64,000 nt of DNA from Actinomadura rubteroloni (lineage in GTDB: Bacteria; Actinomycetota; Actinomycetes; Streptosporangiales; Streptosporangiaceae), in NCBI RefSeq assembly GCF_002911665.1, contig NZ_MTBP01000001.1:1550001-1614000 (forward strand). Reading direction: 5' to 3'. The stretch's first letter is position 1. Each line of letters starts with the position of its first letter. The notes under the pieces were generated by a model, which did not search any database, was not told the DNA's origin, and saw nothing but the letters and a program-made list of their open reading frames with translations. Shown here piece by piece: positions 55,476-64,000 of the stretch. Both the position numbers and the translations under genes were made by a program.

Positions 55476-55826
55476 ATGCCACGCCGCTCAAACTATGACG
55501 TCACCCTGCTTACCAAGAACGGGAAGAAGACCGTCGAGGTCGTCTACCTCATCACCAGCGCGACGCCGCAGACGCCGACCTGCGCGACCCCGATGTCCTG
55601 GAGCCGCGGCCACTGACGCATCGAAACAAGCTGCGCGGGTCCGCGACGTCACCTACCAATAAGACAAACCCCGGGTCAGAACCGAAAATTATCGCGCGTC
55701 ATGGCCATCCAACGCCGCACCGCCATCAGCCTGCTACTCATCGACAGCGAAACGAACATCGCCGCCGCCAACGGATACCACGTCCGCGACCCCGGGCACG
55801 CGATCATCCTGCTCCAAGCCTCATGA
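55476..55826 (+). pseudogene. Frameshifted ISAs1-family transposase C-terminus
   Basis: The C-terminal third of an ISAs1 transposase can be read across three frames: NGKKTVEVVYLITSA and WSRGH (frame from 55476, stop at 55614), then RVRDVTYQ followed by a stop, then RVMAIQRRTAISLLLI and NIAAANGYHVRDPGHAI ending at TGA 55826. These match the VEVVYxITS, RGHWxIEN, VRDVTxxED and RVMATLRNxAISLLR ... NIAAAxRxHARDP blocks of the family. At least two frameshifts and stops make it non-functional. It lies opposite in orientation to the fragment at 55203-55469. Confidence 0.75.
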
Positions 55827-55865
55827 TCGACTTTGCCGACCCCCGCCTGACGATCCAATCAAGTC

Positions 55866-56459
55866 TCAGTCCAAAAATTGCAATGTCTCCATTCCTTCAT
55901 TCGGAAAACCTTCCGGGAAATTTGGACATATCACGCGCCTGGTGACAAGGTCGGAAAGGAACTCGGTGATGTTTCCTAGATATTGCCATGCAATGACATC
56001 GTCAACAATTATGATCGTCCATTCGTCGGGATCTCCCTCAGTGAGCCAGCAGCACATGGTGTTATTCTCGGTCAATCCCCATTGCATCATGCCACCGGGC
56101 TCGGGGTATGCCGGAAAAGGTAGATGGCGCATTGGCAGTTTGCTTCGCCTGGTCCGCCGGTCTCGCGGGTCGTATGCCTCCAATGCCCCGGGACGGGCCT
56201 GGATGATAAAACGACTCTGAGTAATTGCCTCCCACTGAAGACTGGGCAAGCTATATGGATTATGGGGCGGCTCTGGAGTCGCGGGATGACTTACGGGAAG
56301 CCATTGCGCGATGAATAGCGTTGGATATTTATCTGCGAGCTCCTTGTAGTCGCCTGGCAAGTCGGTACCGAGAACGTGTGCCACCTCCGACCAGTCGACA
56401 GGTGTTGGAGGCGCGATGGGTGGCCCGATGAAGTCTTCAAGCGATGCAGGGAGCGTCAT
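55866..56459 (-). CDS. SUKH (SMI1/KNR4) family immunity protein
   Basis: 197 aa, predicted cytosolic. The core VDWSEVAHVLGTDLPGDYKEL is the SUKH signature (a Trp, a spaced Leu and the LPxDYxxL turn). The rest is aromatic-rich and acidic (WTIIIVDDVIAWQYLGNIT), as in SUKH proteins. ATG 56459 lies inside the end of the upstream toxin gene, giving a 23-nt overlap. The gene has visibly lower GC and more A/T-rich codons than the chromosome around it, suggesting horizontal transfer with its toxin. SUKH proteins neutralise the nuclease tips of polymorphic toxins, and that is the natural role here. Longer in-frame starts up to 56750 are unlikely. Confidence 0.85.
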   Translation of the reverse strand: MTLPASLEDFIGPPIAPPTPVDWSEVAHVLGTDLPGDYKELADKYPTLFIAQWLPVSHPATPEPPHNPYSLPSLQWEAITQSRFIIQARPGALEAYDPRDRRTRRSKLPMRHLPFPAYPEPGGMMQWGLTENNTMCCWLTEGDPDEWTIIIVDDVIAWQYLGNITEFLSDLVTRRVICPNFPEGFPNEGMETLQFLD

Positions 56460-59400
56460 ATTCGATATACCCAGCGTAATCCTGTGTGTTGGGAATGCAT
56501 GCGTCAAGATGGTACCCCTGCGTGCCCTGGGCGACGATATGTATCTTGTTGGGCATGGGGTCGTCCAGGCTTGGGTAAGCTTCTCGGCTATCGTTCCACC
56601 CGACGTGGGTAACGTCGAGTGGTGCAGTGCGCGGTAGATCAGAATATACCGGTATGGCGTAATAGAAAATCTCTTCGCTCGGATCTGAGCTGAGCTTTTG
56701 CGCGACAGGCAACTCAAGTGATTTTTGTAGCATTTGGTTCGCGTAAGCAAACTCTGTCACAAGATTGCGACTGTCGGTCCCGGAGCCACCGAGCACGTTG
56801 GCCAGCAGGTGCCCACGGTTGAACAGCCAGAATCTTTTTCCATCGGGATTAATGACTGGCGAGTTACGGGTCGGCCAACCGGGCGGAGAAGTGGAAGAGG
56901 GCCAGCCGGGTGGCCGGATATATGGAGCTGCTGGGCCTCCTTGCCCCAGGCCATCTCCGCAGAGCTTGACGCGAATTCCAGTTCGCCGCCCGTGCTGGCC
57001 GATCGAGCCGTAATCCGGCTGGTTGCATTCGGAGAGGTCGGACTGGTCGGTGGGTACATCGTACGCCTGCAGCCAGACTCCGGCGTCTTCTCCAGTCACC
57101 CCCAGGGTTCTTGACGCGTCGTAGCTCATGCCCGTGATGTTCCGAGCGGAGATGGACGTGTAGGCGCCGTAGGAATCGTAAATCCCGCTTGTGAACGAGG
57201 AGCCATCCGTGAAGTAGGCGATGTAGCGACCGCGCATATCCATCGCTGTCGTCGTTCCCCAGACATCCGCCACTCCGACGCCACTCGCGTCCGGAGGGGC
57301 ATTCAGCTTCCTGGTGAACAGTCCAACGCCCGATCCGTTGGGGGACGCGTACGTTACGGTCGAGCCATCTGGAGAAATGTTCGGCGAGATGCACGAGCAT
57401 CCGCCCGAGACGGCGACCTCTGCGGACTCATCGCTCGCACGGTAGGCCCACAGTTGAGCCTGCCAGAGGGCGGGATCGTTGGTCTCCCCCGGCGGGAAGT
57501 CGGCTCGCGCGTAGACCACAGTGTTCCCGTCGGCGGACATATCTGCGCCCCACAAGGCAATTCCGCCCGTGGTCGTGGATTTGGCCACGACCCGGGGCGA
57601 ACCGCCGCGCCTCTGCCAGTAGTAGCTAGCGAACCCACTGTTGGTACTCAGGTCCCCATCGATGAAATTGTAAAGGAGTGTTTCACCGTCCCCGCTGATG
57701 GCGATCGGCCGGAACGGGCCTTTGATTGAACCGGACCCATCGGCGGATTCTCGTGTGGATCCGATATTCCAGATTGAACCATCGGACATATCGTGTACGA
57801 GAACGTGCATACTCAGGGCATCGAGGCACAGACCCTCTATATCGCAGCCCTCAATGCCGAGGTAGGCGATTTTAGTTCCATCAGCGCTCGCCAGTGCTCC
57901 TGAGTCAGGCACTCCGACCGATGTGAGCATGACCGCAATCGGCGTATGTCCGTCAGCGGCGACCGAAGCAAGATCGATCTCTCCCGTGCGTAGGTTCTTA
58001 CGGAGCATGAATGGCAAGCTGCTTCCGGCCTGCCGGGCGCTTGGTGGTACCAGATTACTATCCGCCGCAGTTATCAAAAATGCGTAGTTTCCATCACCGG
58101 AAAGGATTGCCGGTGCTGCCATTCCGGCAATTCCAGTGTCATCGGGATTCCCTTGCGAATCGACGGCGATGTTCACTGCATCACCATTCTCGGTGATGCC
58201 TTTCGAAGGGGTGAAGGATACAATGTTCGACGCCTGTGACATTCCGTTGAGGCTGAGTGCGTAGACCTGGACCGTGTAGAGCTGATCAGCGGCGAGTCCG
58301 GTGAGACGAACGCTGCGATCGGAGGCCTCGGCGAACACGGTCGGAACATCCGGCGACGCCACGACGGCGTATCCGATGATCCCTTCCAGTTGCTCCGCCG
58401 GAGGCTGCCAGCTGACCAGCGCAGAAAGCGGACCTGGTGTCACTTGGACGCCTGCCGGCGGGCCCGGAGGTGCGGCGCCGACCTCGATGACGGCCTGGGC
58501 GTCACGCAGGACCACGTCATTGTTCTGACGATGCACTTCGACCACGGCCGTGCCCGGATCGGCGGACTGGTACAGGCCGTCCGAGTCGATATGTCCAGGA
58601 CCGTAGGTCACCCTCCAGCTCACTGGCCCATCCGTGGTGTTTATTGGTTGCTCAATGAACTGGAAGGGTTGCCCGGCCACGGTTCTCGCCTGGCTGGGCA
58701 CGATTGCGAGCCCGGTGAACGGTCCGTCGGCGTGGGCGATTGTGACACCGAGGTCAAGCCAGCTCGGGGGCGTACATTTTTTGATCCAGCCGCCCAACAG
58801 TTCCGCACAGGCTTGGTATCTCGCACCCGCCCTGACTCTCCACCAGGGGTTGGCGTTGATGTCGGATTCCAGGCGCACGTAGGGCGTGGACTCGATTCCC
58901 ACCGACACGGACTCGTAGATGGAAACCTCGGTATCGACCTGAACTGCGACCTCCGCGTAGGCCTGAGCCCGCACCACCGGGTTCACCGCTCGCGTGTGGT
59001 TGGCGTAGATACTACGGAAGGTGGGCTTCTTGAAGAAGCTGCCCGACACCTGCGCGCCTGCTTCGAAACTCGTCATCGCTCTGAGGTCGATGGCACCGGT
59101 CGCCCGTGCTTTGATCTTCGCGGTGGGGGTCACGTCCACGGTGATCTCGACCGGGACGTCACCGATCCAGACCGTCTGTGCGAAGACGATGTAGTGACCG
59201 AGGGAGATCTCCGGCCCCTTCGGTCCCCATGCCCCAGACGTATGGAGCTGAAGTGATCCGGTCACGACGGCCTTCGCCGCGATAGTGGCGGACCGTGAAT
59301 GGAGCTCCCAATTGACCACAGGAGTGACCGCAAGGGTGCCCTTGGCGAAGGCTCCGCGGCCCAGGTTGAGATTGACCCGGAGGATGATCGGGTCGAGCGG

Positions 59401-62400
59401 GCCCGGGCCACCACTCGGTGCGCCCCTTGAGGACATTCTTCCCTGCGCACCGGGTCCGTTGAGGATCTCCACGCCGGGGCTCCCGGGGGAAGCCTTCAAG
59501 ACGTTGCCGGCATTGAGCGTCGCGCTGCCGGCGAACGATCCCTCGCTGAGGATGTCGGGCAGACCGGCTTTCTCGGTCGCGACCGCGACCTGCTGATCCT
59601 TGTTCGCCACCGACACGACCTTGGCGAGATAGCCGCGGGGCTCGACGTTCGTCGAGGGGACGGTCACGTACTGGCCCGGCGTCAGCGCGGCGACTTCCGG
59701 AGGCGGGCCGTCGAAAACGAGGGTGCCGTCGGCGTGGATCGCGGTGAGCGTGGACGCGGCTGCCGCCGACAATGCCTTGACCGGGTGGCGGAAGGCGAGC
59801 TTGGGAGTGACAGGCGCGGTGGACGCGCTGGACAGGCTGGTCCCGTCCGCGCTCGACGCCGTTACGGAGAAGGAGTACGGCGTCGACTGGTCGAGTCCCG
59901 GCCACGTCACGGCGCACGTGGCGGCATCGGATGCGCAATCCGTAACGCTCATCGTCTGCCCGCCCGGCTGGACGGTGACCGTGTAGGTCGTCGTCGGCGA
60001 CGTCCCGGAATCGGCGGGCGGCGACCAGCCGATCCGGATCGAGCCGTCGGCGGGAATGGTGGCGGTCAGGTCGGAAGGCGGAACCGGTGCGCGGTGAGCT
60101 TGGGGCCGAAGGTCCGACTTCACGGAAGGAAGGCTGGTCCCTGCCTCACTGGTCGCGGTCAACGCGACCGTGTAGGACGTGCCGTTCGTCAGGCCCGTCA
60201 GTTGTGCGTGCGTCGTCGTCCCGTTCACCTCGACGCGAGCGTCGCCCGGCTTCGCCGTGAGCGTGTAGGAGGTGATCGGTGCACCGTCTCCGTCTGCGGG
60301 TGTCCAGCGAACGTCGATCGTCCCGTCACCCGGTGTCACGGTCAGCAAGTCCGGTGGCTGTGGCACATCGGGGGCCTTGGGCGTGACGGGCTGGGAGATC
60401 GGTGATGGCTCGCCCGTTCCTACGGAGTTCGTCGCGGTCACGGTGAAGGTGTAAGCCGTGCCGTTGTCCAGGCCCGTCAGTGTGGCCTGGCGCTGTGATC
60501 CGTCGGTGTGCGCGGTGGCGCCTCCCGGCGACGCGGTGACGTCGTAACGCGTCACGGAGGCGGCGCCCGTGTCCGGCGGGCTCCAGGTCACGGTCGTCTG
60601 CCGGTCGCCCGCGATCTGGCTCGTGACGAGCGGCCGGCCCGGCGGAGGAGTCTGTTGGGGCGTGACCGGGTTGGACCTCGCCGAGCGCAGCGACGTTCCG
60701 GTGCGGTTGGCGGCGGTCACCTGGAACGCGTATTTGGTCCCGTTGGCCACCCCGGGAATGGCCGCGCTGTTCATTCCCGGCAAAGCGTCGAACGACTGGC
60801 CTGTGACCATGTTGTAGACCACGTACCGATCAACGGGACTGGTGCCCTGGTCGGCCGGGGACGCCCAGCTGACCTCCGCGACACCGTCGCCGCCGGCCGC
60901 GACCACGCGAACGGGCGGGCCGGGGACCCGGCCGGGGACGATCTCGGCGGTGGGCGCGGAGAGCAGCCCGCTCCCATAGGAGTTCACGGCCGCGATGGTG
61001 AAGGTGTAGGGCGAGTTGTCGGTGAGGTCGGGAACCGTGACCTGATAGACGGCGGCGGTCGTCGCCGGGACACTGATGGTCCTGCCGCCGGGCGACACCG
61101 TGACCGTGTAGGAGGTGATGGGCGAGTCACCGGTGAACTCGGGCTGGCTCCAGCGCAGGAGCGCCTCGCCCTCCTTCGGTATCGCCTGGACGTCCTGAAC
61201 CCGGCCCGGCACGGACCCCGGCGTGAGATCGGCCGTCGTCACCCAATCGGCGCCGTCGCCGACGGCGTTGGTCGCGTGCAGCCGGAACTCGTAGGAGGCA
61301 CCGGACGTCAGGCCGGTCAGCCGCGCGGTGGACGCGTAGCCGTTGACCGTGACGGTGGGGCACGTCCCCGTGGCGCACGAAACGCCGGAAGGCACTGCCG
61401 TCGCGGTGTAGGACGTGATCTGCGAGCCGCCGTCGGACGAGGGCGCGCTCCAGTAGAGCTGGGCGTAGTCGGCGCCGGCTCCGATCTGGACGTTCAGCGG
61501 CGTCCCGGGAACGGCGACGGGGGTCACTCTCGTCCACGGCGAGGCCGGGCCGGAGCCGCCCGCGTTCACCGCGGTGACCGTGATCGTGTAGCGCGTCCCG
61601 TTGGTGAGACCGGAGAGCGTGGCCGAGGTACCGCTGACGGTCGTGGTGATCTCTCCGGGCGACGCGGTCACCACATAGGCGGTGATCGGCGCGCCGCCGG
61701 GGTCACCGGGCGCGTCCCATGTGACGTCGGCCTTGCCGTCGCCGGGCTGCGCCGCGACGTTGCCGGGCGCTCCGGGCGCCGCGACCGGCGTGACCGGAGT
61801 CGAGGGACCCGAAGCCGGTCCCTCGCCGGCCGGGTTGGTGGCGGTGACGGTGAACGTGTAGGCCGTGTTGTCGACCAGGCCGCTCATCGTCGCCGTGGTG
61901 CCCGTGACGACCACGGACGTCCCGCCGGGGCTCGCGGTGACCTTGTACGACGTGATCGGCGCTCCGCCGGTGTCCGCCGGCGCCGTCCAGGTGACGGTGG
62001 CACGTGAGTCGAGGGCGGTGGCGGAGACCTGGGTGGGCGCGCCCGGCAGTCGGGCCGGGATCACCGTCGTCGAAGCGCTCGGTTCACTGGACCCTCCGGC
62101 GTTCAGGGCGGTGACGGTCACGGTGTAGGTGACGCCGTTCGTCAAGCCGGTCACGTCGGCGGACGTGCTCGTCCCCGCTGCGGTGGCGGTGATGCCGCCG
62201 GGTGAGATGGCGATCCCGTACGACGTGATCGGTGAACCGCCGTTCGAGGCGGGCGGCTGCCACGTGACGTGGGCTCCCGAGTCGCGGGACACGGCCGTGA
62301 CTCCGCCGGGTGCACCGGCCGCGCCGGTCGGCGTCACGGCCCCGCTCGGGTCGGACGCAGGGCTCTCTGCGGCACCGTTCGTCGCGGTGACGGTGAAGGT

Positions 62401-64000
62401 GTAGGACGTGCCGTTGGTCAGCCCGGTGACGGTGGCCGTGGTGACGTTGCCGCCGACGGTCGCCGTCCTGCCGCCGGGACTCGCGGTCACCGTGAAGCCG
62501 GTGAGCGGTGCGCCGCCGGTGCCGGTGGGCGCCGACCAGGTGATCTGCGCCTGTCCGTTTCCTGCGACGGCGGTGACGCCGGTGGGAGCGGCAGGCGTGG
62601 CACCGGGCGTGACCGGTTCCGACGCGCTGGAAGACCGGCTGACGCCTAGTGCGCTGGCCGCGGTGACGGTGAACGTGTACGCGGTGCCGTTGGTCAAGCC
62701 GGGCATCGTGGCGGTGGTGTCGGTGCTCGTCACGGTGGCGCCGCCCGGCGCGGCGATCACGGTGTAACCGGTGATGGGCGAGCCGCCCGAAAGCGGAGCC
62801 GTCCAGTGGATCGTCGCCTGGCCGTCGCCAGGGACCGCCGTGACGTCGCGCGGCGGATCCGGCGGGCCCGTGGGAGTCACGGGCGCCGATTCCGCGGACT
62901 CGGTCCCCGTGCCGGCTTCGCTCGTCGCGGTGACGGTGAACGTGTAGGCGGTGCCGTTCGTCAGCCCGGTGACGTCGGCGGTGGTGGAGGCCGCGTCGAC
63001 CACGGCCGTGCGCCCACCGGGGTGGGCGATGACCGTGTACGAGTTCAGCGCCGCGCCGCCGTCGTCGGCGGGGGCCGTCCAGGTGATGTGGGCGGTGCCG
63101 TCACCGGGCGTCGCGGTGACGCCGGTAGGGACGCCGGGGAGGTCTGCGAGGGTGATCGGCGTGGACGCCGCAGACGGATCCGACGTTCCGCCGGCCGTGG
63201 TCGCGGTGACCGTGAACGTGTAGGTGGTGCCGCGCGTCAGGTCGGTGACGTCGGTTGCCGGATCGTCGCCCGGGATGGACAGGGTGCGGCCGCCCGGCGA
63301 AACGGTGACGGTGTAGCCGGTGATCGGAAGCCCGCCCGTGTCTTCTGGCGGGGACCACGTCACTGTGGCGTCGGTCGCGCCCGGAACCGCGGTCACGTCC
63401 GTGGGGGAGCCCGGCCGGGTGTTGGGGGTGACGACCGGTGATGGTGCCGAGGAAGCACCGGGTCCGGCGTTCGTCACGGCGGTCACGACGAACGTGTACG
63501 GGACGCCGTTGGTCAGTCCGGTGACGACTCCGGAAGTCTGATCGCCGGGGAAGCTCCAGCTTCGTCCGTTGCCCGTGACCGTGTACGAGAGCACGGACCC
63601 CGAGCCGTTGTCGGACGGCGCGGTCCAGCTCACGGTGGTCTGCCGGTCTCCCGCGACGGCCGTCACGCCGGTCGGTGCGGGCGCGAGGGCCGTCGGAGTG
63701 ACTGGTGTCGACGGCTCCGAGGGCGCACCGGCGCCCATCTCATTGATGGCGACGACGGTGAAGGTGTACGCCGTGTCATTGGTCAGCCCCGTGAAGAGGG
63801 CCTCCTGCTCGGTGCCTTCAACGGTGACCTTCTGCCCTCCAGGCGATGCCGTCACTTCGTAGGAAGTGATGGGACTGACCGATGCAGGTTCCTCCCACAT
63901 CACGCGGACCTGGCCATCGCCGGGAATTGCCGTGACCTGGTCGGGCTGCCCCGGCGGCGGTTGTGGGACAACGGAACCGCTGGTCACCGAAGGGCTCACG
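56437..64000 (-). CDS. Giant fibronectin-III-repeat polymorphic toxin with endonuclease tip, 5' partial
   Basis: At least 2520 aa; the frame is open to the window end, so the N-terminus and any signal peptide are missing. Visible order: 15 tandem fibronectin type III domains of about 90 aa (residues about 20-1390), each with the TGLTNGTxYTFTVTAxN strand; a unique region of about 350 aa (LAFRHPVKALSAAAAS to LGVTIAHAD); an Ig-like segment; a 16th FnIII domain (GVQVTPGPLSALVSWQPP); a TolB-like beta-propeller (about residues 1950-2330); and a C-terminal nuclease. The last carries GRRTGIRVKLCGDG, the catalytic RGHLLANVLGGSGTDSRNLV and IHIVAQGTQGYHLD, the blocks of DNA/RNA non-specific endonuclease (PF13930-like). 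The GC content falls towards the tip. The immunity gene overlaps its 3' end. Confidence 0.88.
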   Translation of the reverse strand, partial: VSPSVTSGSVVPQPPPGQPDQVTAIPGDGQVRVMWEEPASVSPITSYEVTASPGGQKVTVEGTEQEALFTGLTNDTAYTFTVVAINEMGAGAPSEPSTPVTPTALAPAPTGVTAVAGDRQTTVSWTAPSDNGSGSVLSYTVTGNGRSWSFPGDQTSGVVTGLTNGVPYTFVVTAVTNAGPGASSAPSPVVTPNTRPGSPTDVTAVPGATDATVTWSPPEDTGGLPITGYTVTVSPGGRTLSIPGDDPATDVTDLTRGTTYTFTVTATTAGGTSDPSAASTPITLADLPGVPTGVTATPGDGTAHITWTAPADDGGAALNSYTVIAHPGGRTAVVDAASTTADVTGLTNGTAYTFTVTATSEAGTGTESAESAPVTPTGPPDPPRDVTAVPGDGQATIHWTAPLSGGSPITGYTVIAAPGGATVTSTDTTATMPGLTNGTAYTFTVTAASALGVSRSSSASEPVTPGATPAAPTGVTAVAGNGQAQITWSAPTGTGGAPLTGFTVTASPGGRTATVGGNVTTATVTGLTNGTSYTFTVTATNGAAESPASDPSGAVTPTGAAGAPGGVTAVSRDSGAHVTWQPPASNGGSPITSYGIAISPGGITATAAGTSTSADVTGLTNGVTYTVTVTALNAGGSSEPSASTTVIPARLPGAPTQVSATALDSRATVTWTAPADTGGAPITSYKVTASPGGTSVVVTGTTATMSGLVDNTAYTFTVTATNPAGEGPASGPSTPVTPVAAPGAPGNVAAQPGDGKADVTWDAPGDPGGAPITAYVVTASPGEITTTVSGTSATLSGLTNGTRYTITVTAVNAGGSGPASPWTRVTPVAVPGTPLNVQIGAGADYAQLYWSAPSSDGGSQITSYTATAVPSGVSCATGTCPTVTVNGYASTARLTGLTSGASYEFRLHATNAVGDGADWVTTADLTPGSVPGRVQDVQAIPKEGEALLRWSQPEFTGDSPITSYTVTVSPGGRTISVPATTAAVYQVTVPDLTDNSPYTFTIAAVNSYGSGLLSAPTAEIVPGRVPGPPVRVVAAGGDGVAEVSWASPADQGTSPVDRYVVYNMVTGQSFDALPGMNSAAIPGVANGTKYAFQVTAANRTGTSLRSARSNPVTPQQTPPPGRPLVTSQIAGDRQTTVTWSPPDTGAASVTRYDVTASPGGATAHTDGSQRQATLTGLDNGTAYTFTVTATNSVGTGEPSPISQPVTPKAPDVPQPPDLLTVTPGDGTIDVRWTPADGDGAPITSYTLTAKPGDARVEVNGTTTHAQLTGLTNGTSYTVALTATSEAGTSLPSVKSDLRPQAHRAPVPPSDLTATIPADGSIRIGWSPPADSGTSPTTTYTVTVQPGGQTMSVTDCASDAATCAVTWPGLDQSTPYSFSVTASSADGTSLSSASTAPVTPKLAFRHPVKALSAAAASTLTAIHADGTLVFDGPPPEVAALTPGQYVTVPSTNVEPRGYLAKVVSVANKDQQVAVATEKAGLPDILSEGSFAGSATLNAGNVLKASPGSPGVEILNGPGAQGRMSSRGAPSGGPGPLDPIILRVNLNLGRGAFAKGTLAVTPVVNWELHSRSATIAAKAVVTGSLQLHTSGAWGPKGPEISLGHYIVFAQTVWIGDVPVEITVDVTPTAKIKARATGAIDLRAMTSFEAGAQVSGSFFKKPTFRSIYANHTRAVNPVVRAQAYAEVAVQVDTEVSIYESVSVGIESTPYVRLESDINANPWWRVRAGARYQACAELLGGWIKKCTPPSWLDLGVTIAHADGPFTGLAIVPSQARTVAGQPFQFIEQPINTTDGPVSWRVTYGPGHIDSDGLYQSADPGTAVVEVHRQNNDVVLRDAQAVIEVGAAPPGPPAGVQVTPGPLSALVSWQPPAEQLEGIIGYAVVASPDVPTVFAEASDRSVRLTGLAADQLYTVQVYALSLNGMSQASNIVSFTPSKGITENGDAVNIAVDSQGNPDDTGIAGMAAPAILSGDGNYAFLITAADSNLVPPSARQAGSSLPFMLRKNLRTGEIDLASVAADGHTPIAVMLTSVGVPDSGALASADGTKIAYLGIEGCDIEGLCLDALSMHVLVHDMSDGSIWNIGSTRESADGSGSIKGPFRPIAISGDGETLLYNFIDGDLSTNSGFASYYWQRRGGSPRVVAKSTTTGGIALWGADMSADGNTVVYARADFPPGETNDPALWQAQLWAYRASDESAEVAVSGGCSCISPNISPDGSTVTYASPNGSGVGLFTRKLNAPPDASGVGVADVWGTTTAMDMRGRYIAYFTDGSSFTSGIYDSYGAYTSISARNITGMSYDASRTLGVTGEDAGVWLQAYDVPTDQSDLSECNQPDYGSIGQHGRRTGIRVKLCGDGLGQGGPAAPYIRPPGWPSSTSPPGWPTRNSPVINPDGKRFWLFNRGHLLANVLGGSGTDSRNLVTEFAYANQMLQKSLELPVAQKLSSDPSEEIFYYAIPVYSDLPRTAPLDVTHVGWNDSREAYPSLDDPMPNKIHIVAQGTQGYHLDACIPNTQDYAGYIEYDAPCIA
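59800..63960 (-). repeat. Coding tandem repeat of fibronectin type III domains
   Basis: Fifteen adjacent domain units of about 270-300 bp within the toxin gene. A near-identical nucleotide core for NGTxYTFTVTA recurs once per unit. Such arrays are prone to recombination and assembly collapse. Confidence 0.85.

Noticed and set aside
60508..62007. Long plus-strand open frames across the FnIII array
   Set aside because: They are antisense copies of the repeat and contain only Gly/Arg/Asp-rich periodic sequence.

Overview
The window is very GC-rich, densely packed and full of GTG starts and 1-4 nt stop/start overlaps. It carries the block sahH - mtrA - mtrB - lpqB - comF - hpf - secA - Rv3235-like in the same order as the Mycobacterium tuberculosis chromosome (Rv3248c to Rv3235c). 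This marks a chromosomal segment of an actinomycete. Gene content (DasR-type amino-sugar PTS, subtilase, many secreted proteins) suggests a filamentous soil genus such as Actinomadura or a relative; the genus is an inference.

Layout. 0-2.6 kb: end of S-adenosylhomocysteine hydrolase and a second, short-type paralogue. 2.6-7.8 kb: hypothetical, subtilase, metallo-beta-lactamase-fold and membrane genes. 8.2-15.4 kb: a cell-envelope block (RDD, SpoIIM-like, DUF58, MoxR ATPase, DUF4350, DUF4129, multi-pass membrane protein); the last five are a tightly overlapping minus-strand operon. 15.7-19.8 kb: the mtrA-mtrB-lpqB operon. 20-31 kb: comF, a secreted phosphoesterase, an MFS/propeller pair, a kinase-fold gene, a secreted HNH nuclease, then a structured leader RNA plus hpf, an orphan LuxR regulator and an AlkX/YcaQ-type glycosylase. 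31.3-34.6 kb: secA and an Rv3235-like gene with a strong terminator.

34.7-47.9 kb is an amino-sugar and cell-wall recycling island. Two EIIC permeases flank a DasR-like GntR regulator on the minus strand. Divergent to them are nagA, a SIS-type GlcN-6-P deaminase, EIIB, EIIA, HPr and EI, with one 26-bp palindromic operator between the two arms. Next come a NagZ-type lipoprotein, an amino-sugar kinase, an RpiR/MurR regulator and MurQ. One locus therefore encodes a whole GlcNAc phosphorelay plus GlcNAc/MurNAc salvage.

48-53.8 kb holds two HAD proteins, a DUF6912 protein, pruA and acetoacetyl-CoA synthetase. 53.8-55.9 kb is sparse: a DUF2975/XRE pair with a palindromic operator and decayed ISAs1-type transposase fragments. 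From 55.9 kb to the window end a minus-strand polymorphic-toxin locus is visible: a giant fibronectin-III-repeat surface protein (5' end outside the window) ending in a DNA/RNA non-specific endonuclease tip, followed with a 23-nt overlap by a SUKH/SMI1-type immunity gene of visibly lower GC. I consider this toxin-immunity pair the most interesting system here.
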